From Keratinibaculum paraultunense (GTDB lineage: Bacteria; Bacillota; Clostridia; Tissierellales; Tepidimicrobiaceae): a stretch of DNA of 64,000 nucleotides. Of the stretch, positions 1 through 8,720 are shown piece after piece. Both the position numbers and the translations under genes were made by a program. The notes under the pieces were generated by a model, which was not told the DNA's origin, searched no databases, and was given only the letters and a program-made list of their open reading frames with translations. The first letter of the stretch is position 1, and every line of letters begins with the position of its first letter. The DNA lies in contig NZ_CP068564.1 in the NCBI RefSeq assembly GCF_016767175.1, positions 1,612,001 to 1,676,000 on the forward strand. Reading direction: 5' to 3'.

Positions 1-9
1 TTTTTCCTC

Positions 10-201
10 CTATGATTCTTCTGGTATTATTATACAAGCTATTATATATGCAATAATTCCACCAAATATAGCTGTAAATACAGAAAACAATACCCATATT
101 AACCTTACAACTGTAGGATCCACATTTAAATACTCTGCTATGCCTCCACATACACCACATATCATCCTATTTTCTTTGGAACGATATAATTTTTTACTCA
201 T
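10..201 (-). CDS. PspC-domain small membrane protein
   Basis: The 63-residue product is essentially one PspC domain: a charged N-terminus (KLYRSKENRMICGVCGGIAEYL), then one hydrophobic segment at about residues 33-60. PspC domains occur in envelope-stress regulators and in many stand-alone Gram-positive proteins whose role is not settled, so no specific job is assigned. The start overlaps the uvrC stop by four bases (ATGA type), which implies translational coupling to uvrC. The conserved CGVCGG stretch is present. It is probably an inner-membrane protein. Confidence 0.85.
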   Translation of the reverse strand: MSKKLYRSKENRMICGVCGGIAEYLNVDPTVVRLIWVLFSVFTAIFGGIIAYIIACIIIPEES

Positions 202-2078
202 TTTTTTGCCCCCTTATTTTTAAAATATTCATATAAATTCTTGGCTGCTTTTTTATTCATACCCTTTACACTAGCTAATTCCTCTATAGATGCTTTTTTC
301 ATATTATCAATAGTATGAAAATATTTAAATAATTCCTTCTTCCTTTTTTCACCGATACCCTTTACATCATCTAGTTCTGATTTAAACATCTTTTTACTTC
401 TTAAACTTCTATGATAGGATATAGCAAATCTATGAGCTTCTTCTTGTATCCTATATATTAGTTTAAACTCCATACTATCTTCATCTAAAGTTATTTCTTC
501 ATTTTTATATATAATACCTCTAGTAGTATGAGAATCATCCTTAACTAATCCACATACAGGAATATCTAAACCTAATTCATCTAATACAGATAATGCTACA
601 TTTACTTGCCCTTTGCCTCCATCTACCATTATTAAATCAGGAAAAGTAGAAAAACCTTTTACCTTTATTTTATTTTCCTTTATCATTTCCCTTTCTTTTA
701 ATCCTCTCAAAAATCTTCTATTAAGAATTTCTGCCATACTTTTATAATCATCAGGACCATCTACAGATTGTATTTTAAATCTTCTATAATCACTCTTCTT
801 TGGCTCTCCTTGTTCAAACACAACCATAGAGCCAACGGGGGACACTCCTGCTATATTAGATATATCATATGCTTCTATTCTATATGGTATTTTTTCTAAT
901 CCTAAAATTTTCTGTAATTTTTCCAATACTTTTTGATTTTCTCTCTGCTTTATTAAAATTTTATCACCATATTGATTTAACATATCCAAAGCATTTTTTT
1001 TAACCATATCCATAAGCTGAGATTTTTCTCCTCGTTTAGGAACCTTAATTATAACCTTTGAACCTCTTTTTCCCGATAGCCATTTGGATATGGCTTCTAT
1101 ATCGTCTATTTCTTCTTCTATATATATTTCTTTTGGTACATAAGCTGTTCCTAAATAAAATTGCTTTATAAAAGAGCTCAAAATTTCTTTTCTATCTTCA
1201 TCAAAGGTATCAGATAATATAAAGTGTTCTCGCCCTACAACTTTCCCACTTCTTATAAAAAATACTTGAACACAAACTTCATCTATACCCTTAGCCATAC
1301 CTATTATATCTTGATCTATCAAATTAGCAGTTACCACTTTTTGCTTTTCTAACACAGTTTTTAATGAATTTATCTGATCTCTGTATTTTGCTGCACTTTC
1401 AAAATCCAAATTTTTAGAAGCTTCGTACATCTTTTGTTCAATTATCTGTATTAGTTTATCCTCTTTCCCATTTAAAAACATAATTATTTCATCTATCATG
1501 GAATTATATAATTTTTCATCTACATTTCCTTGACAAGGACCTACACATTTATCTATATAATAATTTAAACAGGGTCTGGTTCTTCCTTGGTTTTTTTCTA
1601 AATTTTGATTACAAGTCCTTATAGGATATAAGTTTCTTATTATATCTATAGTATCATTAACTGCATAAGCACTAGGATAAGGTCCAAAATATTTGGCACC
1701 ATCTTTTAGCACCCTCCTAGTCTTTAACACTCTAGGATATTTTTCATTAGTAGTTACTTTTATATAAGGATATTGTTTGTCATCCCTTAAAAGTATATTG
1801 TATTTAGGCTTATGTTTCTTTATTAAATTAGCCTCTAATATTAAAGCTTCTACTTCATTATCCACTATAATATATTCAAACTCATAAATGTGTTTTACCA
1901 TCACCTTTACTTTAGGTGGATGATTTTCAGAAGCTCTAAAATATTGTCTAACCCTATTTTTAAGGGAGATAGCTTTACCTACATATATAATCTCCCCATA
2001 TTTATCCTTCATTATATATACACCTGGTTTATCTGGTAGCTTTTGTAATTCTTCATCTATATTAAACAATTTAATCAC
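198..2078 (-). CDS. uvrC: Excinuclease ABC subunit C
   Basis: UvrC makes the two incisions around a DNA lesion in nucleotide excision repair, together with UvrA and UvrB. The 626 residues are full length for the family. In order, one sees the GIY-YIG nuclease domain (PGVYIMKDKYGEIIYVGKA, about 18-36), the cysteine-containing stretch near residues 155-185, the UVR domain that binds UvrB (about 205-240), the RNase H-like endonuclease domain (YDISNIAG and the VDGGKGQ motif), and C-terminal helix-hairpin-helix motifs (VKGIGEKRKKEL, VKGMNKKAAKNL). It is the first gene after the thiC-derived repeat, so its original upstream neighbour was probably thiC, now separated from it by the R-M insertion. 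Identification is secure. Confidence 0.97.
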   Translation of the reverse strand: MIKLFNIDEELQKLPDKPGVYIMKDKYGEIIYVGKAISLKNRVRQYFRASENHPPKVKVMVKHIYEFEYIIVDNEVEALILEANLIKKHKPKYNILLRDDKQYPYIKVTTNEKYPRVLKTRRVLKDGAKYFGPYPSAYAVNDTIDIIRNLYPIRTCNQNLEKNQGRTRPCLNYYIDKCVGPCQGNVDEKLYNSMIDEIIMFLNGKEDKLIQIIEQKMYEASKNLDFESAAKYRDQINSLKTVLEKQKVVTANLIDQDIIGMAKGIDEVCVQVFFIRSGKVVGREHFILSDTFDEDRKEILSSFIKQFYLGTAYVPKEIYIEEEIDDIEAISKWLSGKRGSKVIIKVPKRGEKSQLMDMVKKNALDMLNQYGDKILIKQRENQKVLEKLQKILGLEKIPYRIEAYDISNIAGVSPVGSMVVFEQGEPKKSDYRRFKIQSVDGPDDYKSMAEILNRRFLRGLKEREMIKENKIKVKGFSTFPDLIMVDGGKGQVNVALSVLDELGLDIPVCGLVKDDSHTTRGIIYKNEEITLDEDSMEFKLIYRIQEEAHRFAISYHRSLRSKKMFKSELDDVKGIGEKRKKELFKYFHTIDNMKKASIEELASVKGMNKKAAKNLYEYFKNKGAKK

Positions 2079-2121
2079 CTTTCAAATAAATATATTCTAA
2101 TGATATATTATCAAAATATAT

Positions 2122-2172
2122 AAAAAAAAGCACCCTCACATTATTTTAAATTAGTGAGAGATGCTTTTCATA
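2122..2172 (-). terminator. Duplicated thiC terminator (copy A)
   Basis: Read on the minus strand, a stem AAAGCATCTCTCAC / GTGAGGGTGCTTT with a 14-base AT-rich loop is followed by a run of T. The same hairpin occurs at 5425-5475 directly after intact thiC. This copy follows the orphan thiC 3' fragment and now ends transcription coming from the restriction gene. Confidence 0.8.
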
Positions 2173-2422
2173 TAAATCGCCTCTCATTATTCTTTTAAAA
2201 TACTTACATCCTTTCCTTCCATAACTCTATTCATATTTCTAACAGAACACATCTTTCCACACATAGTACAACTATCATGAAGTTCTGGAGTAGATTCTTC
2301 CCTGTATTTAATTGCTTTTTCTTTATCTATGGCTAGTTCAAACATTTTTTCCCAGTCCAATTTCCTTCTTGCTTTGCTCATATCATAGTCCCAATCCTTT
2401 GCCCCTGGAATTCCCTTTCCTA
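2125..2422. repeat. 298-bp direct repeat flanking the R-M operon, copy A
   Basis: Positions 2125-2422 match 5428-5725 base for base at a constant offset of 3303 with three mismatches and no gaps. The repeat holds the thiC terminator and the last codons of thiC. The sequences diverge immediately outside it (after 2422 versus 5725, and before 2125 versus 5428). The copies bracket the R-M operon (2423-5427) in direct orientation, as expected for an insertion that duplicated a long target. Confidence 0.95.
2187..2422 (-). pseudogene. Orphan 3' fragment of thiC
   Basis: This segment encodes the last residues of ThiC, including the iron-sulfur motif CTMCGKMC, and stops at the end of the duplicated block. 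The readable protein from its first internal Met has 64 residues and is identical to the C-terminus of the intact ThiC at 5490-6797. It lacks the whole TIM-barrel catalytic domain, so it cannot be an enzyme. It is the duplicated target left behind when the R-M operon inserted. The three differences from intact thiC are all synonymous. Confidence 0.93.
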
Positions 2423-2470
2423 AATAAAAAATAGATTAGAATTTAAAATAGATATAAATTAATATTAAAT

Positions 2471-3754
2471 CTATTTTATTATCAACTCTAATATCCAATT
2501 TATCCAACTTTTAATAGTTTGAGCTCTCCTATAAAACGTACTATTGGAACTAACTCTATAAAGATCAGATTCTTTCATTATTTCAACAATACTATCTTTA
2601 CTAGGTATTTGTCCCAATCTAAAATATTCTTTTAAAGCTTTATTAAAAACATTATGCCTAAGAATCAACTCAACAAATTTAAGTTGTCTTTTCTTTAGAT
2701 TAACTTTGAAAAGCTCTTTTCCCTCATTAGTTAAAAAATAAACAATATCCCCATCTTCTTTCTTTTTATCTATAATCCCTAAATACCTACCAGCATCAGC
2801 ATAATAATTTGTCTGTCTGGAATCAAAGTCATAAGTAGTAGCAATTTCATCTCTTGTCATTTCTTTGTTATATAATAACTCACATAAATTTATAATCCTT
2901 TTCATATTATCTGCTTGTGGAAATGGAATTTTTGGTTCTTCAACGATATTTATATTATATAAAATATCTTTTATATCATTTAAATTAATATCATCTTGTA
3001 TTAAAGTATAATTTTTTTGTTTTACTAGAACCAATGAATTATAATTTTGAGGATCTTCAAAAACATACTCATATAAAGTAAATACACCATTAGAGTATAC
3101 CATAAATATAGGGATAACCCTTTTAACTATTTTATCATTCCATAGCCTAAAGGGATAATATAGTTGTCTGATCAAAAAATCCTTAGATATTGAATTTTTA
3201 GCCTCTATTAAAGCTAAACTATCTATCCCTTCATATCCTCCATCTATTTCAATTTGGGAATTAGATACTGTGACCATTACATCTCTATTTATGTTGGTAC
3301 TATTTATATAAAAAGAAAATTCATTTGAACTCATCCTGCCGCTAACTGTAGGTAATAATTTATCATCTTGAATAAAATCTGATAGTATCCCAGAGATAAA
3401 AGCACAATTTATTGCAATAGATTCAGAAGTTATATTTTCATAATCAATACTTTCTATATAATAGGGAAATGAAATTCTTATAATTTCTGTATTCAATTCA
3501 CTAAATTCCTTATATGCTTCAAATGAAGAAATTATGTAACTACCTCTAGTTATTGGTAAAATTGATAAATTATTATCTTTAAATAATTTTGGTAAATTAC
3601 TTTTATGATCAAATTTAGTGGCTAATCTAGCTTCTCTAAACTCATTTATATCTTTAGATTCAATTTGGAAAAAGCCTTTGTTTTCTATCTCATGCATGAT
3701 ATTATATTTATCAAAAAGTTTTTCCCAAGCTAAATCATTTTTTGTTTTATTCAT
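2471..3754 (-). CDS. Type II restriction endonuclease (PD-(D/E)XK candidate)
   Basis: The 427-residue protein is the last gene of the operon and overlaps the preceding Dam-type methyltransferase gene by eight bases. A plausible PD-(D/E)XK active site lies at D178-x5-E184-A-K186 (in GYEGIDSLALIEAKNS), followed by a conserved-looking FLIRQLYYPFR stretch near residues 193-203. Residues from about 288 to 350 look like a winged helix (MTRDEIATTYDF, then YFLTNEGKELF), which could read DNA sequence. The role as the cognate nuclease comes from the motif and the position beside two methyltransferases. I do not recognise its specificity. It does not look like the shorter DpnII nuclease. Confidence 0.78.
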   Translation of the reverse strand: MNKTKNDLAWEKLFDKYNIMHEIENKGFFQIESKDINEFREARLATKFDHKSNLPKLFKDNNLSILPITRGSYIISSFEAYKEFSELNTEIIRISFPYYIESIDYENITSESIAINCAFISGILSDFIQDDKLLPTVSGRMSSNEFSFYINSTNINRDVMVTVSNSQIEIDGGYEGIDSLALIEAKNSISKDFLIRQLYYPFRLWNDKIVKRVIPIFMVYSNGVFTLYEYVFEDPQNYNSLVLVKQKNYTLIQDDINLNDIKDILYNINIVEEPKIPFPQADNMKRIINLCELLYNKEMTRDEIATTYDFDSRQTNYYADAGRYLGIIDKKKEDGDIVYFLTNEGKELFKVNLKKRQLKFVELILRHNVFNKALKEYFRLGQIPSKDSIVEIMKESDLYRVSSNSTFYRRAQTIKSWINWILELIIK

Positions 3755-4583
3755 AATTCATCACCAATACTTCGTCAACTGCTCCTCGTTTGTTCCCTTT
3801 GGAATTAATAACTCTATTAGCTTGTACTATTTTTATTCTATAGTCTTTATAAAGTTCCAAAATAAATTCAGTTTTTGAATTAGAAAGTAAAAACTTAATT
3901 CCCTCTTCATTCAATTTATCACATAACCTTTTAAGCCTTTTTTGTTCTTCTCTATCAAAGCCACCTTTATCATAACCTGTAAAACTACTTGTATCATTTA
4001 TTGGATCGTAGGGCGGATCAAAATAAACAAAACTATCTTTTTCAGCTCCCTTAACCGCTTCTTCAAAATCACAACATTTAAAAGTGATATCAGCACTATT
4101 AAAGTATTTGCTTACTGCCCTTAACGTCTCTTCATTTACAATGTTTGGATTCTTATATCTACCAAATGGAGTATTAAATTGACCTTGAGAATTAACTCTA
4201 AATAGCCCATTATAACAAGTTTTATTTAAGTAATGTATCCTTGATGCTCTTTCAATAGGGCTTAAACTTTTATATTTTTTTATATCCCTATCCAATTCAC
4301 GAATTTTATAATAATACCCTTCCTCATTCTTGTGTCTTTTTAAATCCTCTATCAGTTCATCTACATTATCTTTTATTACTTGATATAGATTCATTAATTC
4401 TTCATTAATATCATTAATAACAGCTTTTCTAGGTTGGAGATGAAACAAAACCGCTCCTCCTCCAACAAAAGGCTCATAATATGTTGAATAATAAGAAGGT
4501 ATGTATTTTTCTATTTCAGGTAGAAGTTGCCTCTTTCCTCCTACCCACTTAACAACTGGCATTACTAGATCATTTTTTTTCAA
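3747..4583 (-). CDS. Dam-type adenine-N6 DNA methyltransferase
   Basis: The 278-residue protein is a D12-class (Dam/DpnM family) adenine methyltransferase. Motifs visible in order are the SAM-binding FVGGGAV (about residue 40; the family has F-x-G-x-G), VINDINEELMNLY, and the catalytic DPPY (in FVYFDPPYDPIND, about residue 190). The N-terminal VVKWVGGKRQLLPEI is typical of the family. It modifies adenine in host DNA to block the partner nuclease. It is the middle gene of the operon, and its stop overlaps the start of the nuclease gene, so the nuclease is translated after protection is made. GATC-like specificity is possible by family but cannot be shown from sequence alone. Confidence 0.92.
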   Translation of the reverse strand: MKKNDLVMPVVKWVGGKRQLLPEIEKYIPSYYSTYYEPFVGGGAVLFHLQPRKAVINDINEELMNLYQVIKDNVDELIEDLKRHKNEEGYYYKIRELDRDIKKYKSLSPIERASRIHYLNKTCYNGLFRVNSQGQFNTPFGRYKNPNIVNEETLRAVSKYFNSADITFKCCDFEEAVKGAEKDSFVYFDPPYDPINDTSSFTGYDKGGFDREEQKRLKRLCDKLNEEGIKFLLSNSKTEFILELYKDYRIKIVQANRVINSKGNKRGAVDEVLVMNYE

Positions 4584-4610
4584 TTAAATCCTCTCCTAAT
4601 TAATAAAATA

Positions 4611-5348
4611 TTATATTTTTGGCTTCCTAAATATAAATAAATATTCATGAGCTATTAAAAGAAAATTGTATTGAATACTCTTTTTATACCAAAAATTTGT
4701 ACTTTTGCAATTATGTTGTTCTTTAATAACTATTTCTTTTAATATAAACCCCGTTTCTAGATATTTTTCCATAGTTTTAAATCCAAGAGGAATTATATGT
4801 TTTGATTTTCTTATATCTCCTATTAATATTGCACAATACTTATCATCTTTTAATACCCTAAAAGACTCCTTGGCAACAAATCCCATTTGAATTATAAATT
4901 CATCAATATCATAATTTGATAAATCTCCTCTTATGCCATTGCTATATCTAATTATATTTGCATAAGGCGGATGTGTACAAATTAAATCAATACTATTATT
5001 AGGTATGAAGTTTAGTTTTCTTGCATCTCCATTATAAATCCTAGGTTCATATTCTCTATTTTTGTCAAAATCTAAATTCTTTTTTGCTATTTTAATAGCA
5101 TTTGGGTTGATTTCAACTCCAATACCTCTTCTCTCTAGTAATTTTGTTTCAATTAATGTAGTTCCGCTTCCCATAAATTGATCTAAAACTATATCATTCT
5201 TTTTTGAGTATCTGAATATAACATTTCTAGGTATATATGGCGACCAATTCCCTCTATATTCGCTGTTATGAGTAGCCCAATTTCCTCTTTCAGGGAAGCT
5301 CCATAATGTACTCACTTCCATTTTGTAATTTTTAGGTTCCCATTGCAT
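4611..5348 (-). CDS. DNA methyltransferase, N4/N6 amino type
   Basis: This 245-residue methyltransferase is the first gene of the R-M operon. It shows FMGSGTT (SAM binding), a VEINPNAIKIAKKN acidic strand, and THPPY as catalytic motif IV in place of the more common D/S-PPY. The motif order suggests an amino-methyltransferase (N4-cytosine or N6-adenine). The start is set at the ATG of MQWEPKNY, which has a GGTG Shine-Dalgarno at a good distance; an upstream TTG is less likely. Two methyltransferases in one system are expected when the recognition site is asymmetric, or when one enzyme protects single-stranded DNA as in DpnII systems. Which applies here is unknown. Confidence 0.85.
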   Translation of the reverse strand: MQWEPKNYKMEVSTLWSFPERGNWATHNSEYRGNWSPYIPRNVIFRYSKKNDIVLDQFMGSGTTLIETKLLERRGIGVEINPNAIKIAKKNLDFDKNREYEPRIYNGDARKLNFIPNNSIDLICTHPPYANIIRYSNGIRGDLSNYDIDEFIIQMGFVAKESFRVLKDDKYCAILIGDIRKSKHIIPLGFKTMEKYLETGFILKEIVIKEQHNCKSTNFWYKKSIQYNFLLIAHEYLFIFRKPKI

Positions 5349-5385
5349 ATTTTTCACCAAACTTTTTAAATATAATATTGTCTTT

Positions 5386-5414
5386 ATTATATATGATTAG
5401 AACACAAGTTTCAA
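5386..5414 (-). promoter_or_regulatory. Sigma-A promoter of the R-M operon
   Basis: On the minus strand TTGAAA (5409-5414) and TATAAT (5386-5391) are separated by exactly 17 bases, upstream of the first methyltransferase gene. The promoter lies inside the inserted segment, outside the direct repeat, so the R-M operon carries its own transcription start. Confidence 0.75.
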
Positions 5415-5424
5415 GAGTAAAAAA

Positions 5425-5475
5425 AATAAAAAGCACCCTCACATTATTTTAAATTAGTGAGAGATGCTTTTCATA
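5425..5475 (-). terminator. thiC terminator (copy B)
   Basis: This is the same hairpin as at 2122-2172. It follows the thiC stop codon and has an A/T-rich tail read as T on the minus strand. It separates thiC transcription from the R-M operon. Confidence 0.82.
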
Positions 5476-5725
5476 TAAATCGCCTCTCATTATTCTTTTA
5501 AAATACTTACATCCTTTCCTTCCATAACTCTATTCATATTTCTAACAGAACACATCTTTCCACACATAGTACAACTATCATGAAGTTCTGGTGTAGATTC
5601 TTCCCTGTATTTAATTGCTTTTTCTTTATCTATGGCTAGTTCAAACATTTTTTCCCAATCCAATTTCCTTCTTGCTTTGCTCATATCATAGTCCCAATCC
5701 TTTGCCCCTGGGATTCCCTTTCCTA
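5428..5725. repeat. 298-bp direct repeat flanking the R-M operon, copy B
   Basis: This copy is continuous with the intact thiC gene, so it marks the original chromosomal context on the thiC side. It is 295/298 identical to copy A at 2125-2422. Confidence 0.95.
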
Positions 5726-6797
5726 TATCTCCTGCATGAGCTGCAATTTTAGCTGCAATAATTCCCTCTTTCATATCATCCAATGTGGGCAATCTTAAAT
5801 GTTCTGCAGGAGTAACATAACATAGAAAATCTGCTCCTACACTTGCAGCTATTGCTCCTCCTATGGCACTAGTTATATGATCATATCCTGGTGCTATATC
5901 TGTAACAATTGGTCCTAATACATAAAAAGGAGCATTGTGACATAATTTTTTCTCTAACAATACATTTGCTTCTATTTCATTTATAGCTATATGCCCAGGT
6001 CCTTCTATCATAACTTGTACATTTCTTTCCCAAGCTCTTTTAGTCAATTCTCCTAAAACAATAAGCTCTTCTATTTGTGGTGCATCCGTTCCATCCTCTA
6101 TACAGCCTGGTCTTAAGGAATCTCCTAAACTTAAGGTTACATCATATTCTTCACATATATCTAATAATTCGTCATAGTATTCATAGAAAGGATTTTCCTT
6201 ATTGTTTAATTCCATCCATGCATATAATAAGGAACCACCCCTAGATACTATATTCATAACTCTTTCATTCTTTTTGAAGACCTCTATTGTTCTTTTATTT
6301 ATTCCTGCATGAACTGTTAAAAAATCTACACCATCTTCTGCATGTTTCCTTGCTACATCTAAAAACTCCTTAGAGGTTATATCCTTTAACTCTTTATCAT
6401 AAAATCCAACTGCATCATATACTGGAACTGTACCTATTATAGTAGGAGACATATCTATAAGTTTTCTCCTAAATTCTTCAGTCTTACCAAAGGAACTTAA
6501 ATCCATTATTGCTTCTGCTTTCATATCTATTGCTACCTTTACCTTCTCAAGTTCTACATCCACATTGGGACAATCTCTAGAAATGCCTAAATTTACATTT
6601 ATCTTTGTTTTAAGTCCTTCTCCTATTCCTTCTGGACTTAATGCTTTATGATTTTTATTTGCTGGTATGACTATTTTCCCTTCAGCTACCCCTTTTCTTA
6701 AAATTTCTACCTCTATGTTTTCTTTTTTGGCTACAGCTTTCATTTCATCCGTTATGATGCCTTTTTTAGCTGCATCCATTTGTGTTGTATAATTCAA
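5490..6797 (-). CDS. thiC: Phosphomethylpyrimidine synthase
   Basis: ThiC is a radical-SAM enzyme that converts aminoimidazole ribotide to hydroxymethylpyrimidine phosphate in thiamine synthesis. The 435-residue protein is full length for the clostridial type. Visible family features are [26 protein letters not shown], the GDSLRPGC motif, MIEGPGHI, and the C-terminal cluster motif C-x2-C-x3-C (CTMCGKMC). The most upstream start is a TTG with a GGGGG Shine-Dalgarno eight bases away; an ATG six codons later is possible. Expression is controlled by the TPP riboswitch at 6832-6966. Its 3' end was duplicated by the R-M insertion, but the gene is intact. Confidence 0.97.
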   Translation of the reverse strand: MNYTTQMDAAKKGIITDEMKAVAKKENIEVEILRKGVAEGKIVIPANKNHKALSPEGIGEGLKTKINVNLGISRDCPNVDVELEKVKVAIDMKAEAIMDLSSFGKTEEFRRKLIDMSPTIIGTVPVYDAVGFYDKELKDITSKEFLDVARKHAEDGVDFLTVHAGINKRTIEVFKKNERVMNIVSRGGSLLYAWMELNNKENPFYEYYDELLDICEEYDVTLSLGDSLRPGCIEDGTDAPQIEELIVLGELTKRAWERNVQVMIEGPGHIAINEIEANVLLEKKLCHNAPFYVLGPIVTDIAPGYDHITSAIGGAIAASVGADFLCYVTPAEHLRLPTLDDMKEGIIAAKIAAHAGDIGKGIPGAKDWDYDMSKARRKLDWEKMFELAIDKEKAIKYREESTPELHDSCTMCGKMCSVRNMNRVMEGKDVSILKE

Positions 6798-6831
6798 ATA
6801 AATTTCCCCCTTTAAAATATATTTTTAAACT

Positions 6832-6866
6832 AAAAAAACTGTATACTCCAACAGAAGTATACAGTT
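6832..6866 (-). terminator. Riboswitch-controlled terminator of thiC
   Basis: An 11-bp perfect stem (AACTGTATACT / AGTATACAGTT) is followed by a T run on the minus strand. It lies between the TPP aptamer and thiC and is the expected OFF structure when thiamine pyrophosphate is bound. Confidence 0.88.
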
Positions 6867-6881
6867 AATCGACTAAATTAA

Positions 6882-6966
6882 ATCCCTCCGTTGGAATTAC
6901 CCAAATCAGGTTCATAGGGTCAGGAATAACATTCCTATCTCAGCCTATCAATATAAGCCCCCCTTA
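6882..6966 (-). promoter_or_regulatory. TPP riboswitch (THI element)
   Basis: Read on the minus strand the sequence contains the conserved aptamer blocks GGGG, GGCTGAGA, GACCC, TGAACCTGAT, GGGTAAT and the closing AGGGA. It binds thiamine pyrophosphate. The adjoining terminator indicates control by premature termination of thiC transcription. Confidence 0.95.
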
Positions 6967-7013
6967 CAAGTATTAAATTTTGTCATAAAGTATTTATTAA
7001 ATACCTTATGTAC

Positions 7014-7042
7014 ATGATATTATATCACATATATATTGTCAA
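7014..7042 (-). promoter_or_regulatory. Candidate promoter of the thiC leader
   Basis: TTGACA (7037-7042) and TATCAT (7014-7019) are spaced by 17 bases on the minus strand, upstream of the TPP aptamer and overlapping the end of the D-aminopeptidase gene. The -35 is perfect and the -10 imperfect. Confidence 0.5.
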
Positions 7043-7839
7043 ACTAAAAATGATGTAGCTCTCATTATTTCAAAATAATCGTCTGTTTCAAATATTATGC
7101 TCTTTTCTCCCTTTTGAACAGCACCAGGATAAAAAGAGTTTTTATAAGCATCTCCATGAAAATTATATCCTATTTCCAAACTAAATTTATCTGGTAGATT
7201 TATATTGTTTTTAGACAAATCTTTTTTTAATGCTTTTTTCATACCTTCTTTAATCTTTTCTATTGCTTTATTAGGATGAATGCTTATAGATGAAGCACCC
7301 TTGCCTTCACTTACAGCTACTGTAACAATATTTTTATTTAAATTTTTAGCATCTTCACAAAGTCCCTTATCGCCACTTAAAAATACAACAGGTACTCCTA
7401 AATATGCTGCTAAATAAGAATGCATTAAAAATTCACTTAAATATTCTCCATTTAATTTTATATAATTAATTACAGAGCTATTCATAGTATGAGCTAATGG
7501 ATTGGCATTAGAACCTCCATGGGAATGATACCCTACAAAAGCTACCCCATCGAAAGTTTCATCTATACCTTGAAGCATCTTGTATGGATGCCCACTCCAT
7601 CCCCTAATAATTTTAGCATTTTCAGTTAATTTAGATGGATCAATATTTCTTCCAGTACCATGGGCATCTTTTACTAAAATCTCTGTAGCTCCTGCAATAG
7701 TAGCACCTTCACAAGCTGCTGCTACCTCTTTAGACATTTGTTCTGCAAAATATGAATAGGCATTAGAACTTTTTCTTGCTTCTTCCCAATTAGCAATTCC
7801 AGCTACCCCTTCAATATCTGCACTAATAAAAATCTTCAT
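7039..7839 (-). CDS. D-aminopeptidase, M55 (DppA) family
   Basis: The 266-residue product matches the DppA family of zinc peptidases that release N-terminal D-amino acids from small peptides, probably cell-wall derived. The metal-binding residues of the family are visible: D and E in ISADIEGVAG near the N-terminus, H in VKDAHGTG, H in YHSHGGSN, and a downstream acidic residue. The start is set at MKIFISADIEG, which has GAGGTG seven to nine bases upstream. A longer frame starting 29 codons earlier has no such signal and no homology-like sequence. No transporter or dpp operon is adjacent, so the physiological substrate is unknown. Confidence 0.88.
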   Translation of the reverse strand: MKIFISADIEGVAGIANWEEARKSSNAYSYFAEQMSKEVAAACEGATIAGATEILVKDAHGTGRNIDPSKLTENAKIIRGWSGHPYKMLQGIDETFDGVAFVGYHSHGGSNANPLAHTMNSSVINYIKLNGEYLSEFLMHSYLAAYLGVPVVFLSGDKGLCEDAKNLNKNIVTVAVSEGKGASSISIHPNKAIEKIKEGMKKALKKDLSKNNINLPDKFSLEIGYNFHGDAYKNSFYPGAVQKGEKSIIFETDDYFEIMRATSFLV

Positions 7840-7900
7840 TATATTATTCACCTCTCTATTAATTTGAAAAATATAAAAATATAATAACACGTTGCAAAAA

Positions 7901-7943
7901 TGCAAAAAGATCTGTCCCTGGTGCACTGGTGCACTCTGGTACC
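7901..7943. repeat. REP-like GGGACAG...TCTTTT sequence with CTGGTGCA repeats
   Basis: The minus strand carries GGGACAGATCTTTTT beside tandem octamers (CTGGTGCA twice on the plus strand). The core resembles the GGGACAGTTCTTTT palindrome at 48386-48406. Such motifs recur as short dispersed elements in Clostridia. No gene is involved. Confidence 0.4.
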
Positions 7944-7957
7944 ATAATTTGAAAAAT

Positions 7958-8641
7958 CTAATCAGATGTTGTTGGTATTATCTTAATTATTTGTCCAGCT
8001 AAATTTTGTATGGGCATAGTTTGGAGGTATATCTTCCCTGGTCCTGTTAATACTGTCAAAAACAATCCTTCTCCACCAAATAGCACATTTTTCATTCCCT
8101 TAACAGTTTCTATATCAAAACTTACCGATTGTTCAAACATCGCCACATGCCCTGTATCTACTTTAACTGTTTCTCCTGAGCTTAAATCATATTCTTCAAT
8201 ATATCCATCCATTTCAAGAAATACTATTCCTGGTCCAGTTATTTTTTGAAGTATAAATCCTTCTCCACCAAACAATCCTGCTGCAAATTTTTTCTTAAAA
8301 TACACTTCCAATGAAACTGACTCTTCGCTAGCTAAAAAAGCATCTTTTTGTGCAATAATACTTTCACCAGGTTTTAATTCCAATGCTAAAATTTTTCCAG
8401 GGAAAGAAGATGGAAAAGCTATAGTTCCAGATCCACCACTACATGTAAAAATATTCAAAAACAATGATTCACCTGAAAACATTCGACCTATTCCACCCAT
8501 TAAACCACCTTTCATATTAGTGTCCATTTTTATATTATCTGTCATCCATCCCATAGCTCCTGCTTGAGAAACTATCCTTTCACCTGAATTGAGTTTACAA
8601 ATTGCTACAGGTAGACTACCTCCTTTGATTTCATATTCCAT
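7958..8641 (-). CDS. AIM24 / TIGR00266 family protein
   Basis: The 227 residues form the glycine-rich beta-sheet repeat typical of the TIGR00266/AIM24 family, for example GGSLPVAICKLNSGERI, SQAGAMGWM, GGLMGGIGRMFSGESLF and the related FGGEGLFLTVLTGPGKIYLQT near the C-terminus. The fold is a trypsin-inhibitor-like double beta barrel. The yeast member is mitochondrial, but the bacterial role is not established. There are no membrane segments or signal peptide. It stands alone between dppA and a broken radical-SAM gene and has its own start region. Confidence 0.85.
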   Translation of the reverse strand: MEYEIKGGSLPVAICKLNSGERIVSQAGAMGWMTDNIKMDTNMKGGLMGGIGRMFSGESLFLNIFTCSGGSGTIAFPSSFPGKILALELKPGESIIAQKDAFLASEESVSLEVYFKKKFAAGLFGGEGFILQKITGPGIVFLEMDGYIEEYDLSSGETVKVDTGHVAMFEQSVSFDIETVKGMKNVLFGGEGLFLTVLTGPGKIYLQTMPIQNLAGQIIKIIPTTSD

Positions 8642-8720
8642 AGTATCTACGCCCCTTTATATTTAATTTTATATAATTTATTCTTATTTTATAATATCAT
8701 GTTTTTATGAGTTTTGAAAG

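Noticed and set aside
2187-2381. A separate 64-residue iron-sulfur protein gene
   Set aside because: It is identical to the end of thiC and sits in the duplicated block; it is a fragment, not a gene.
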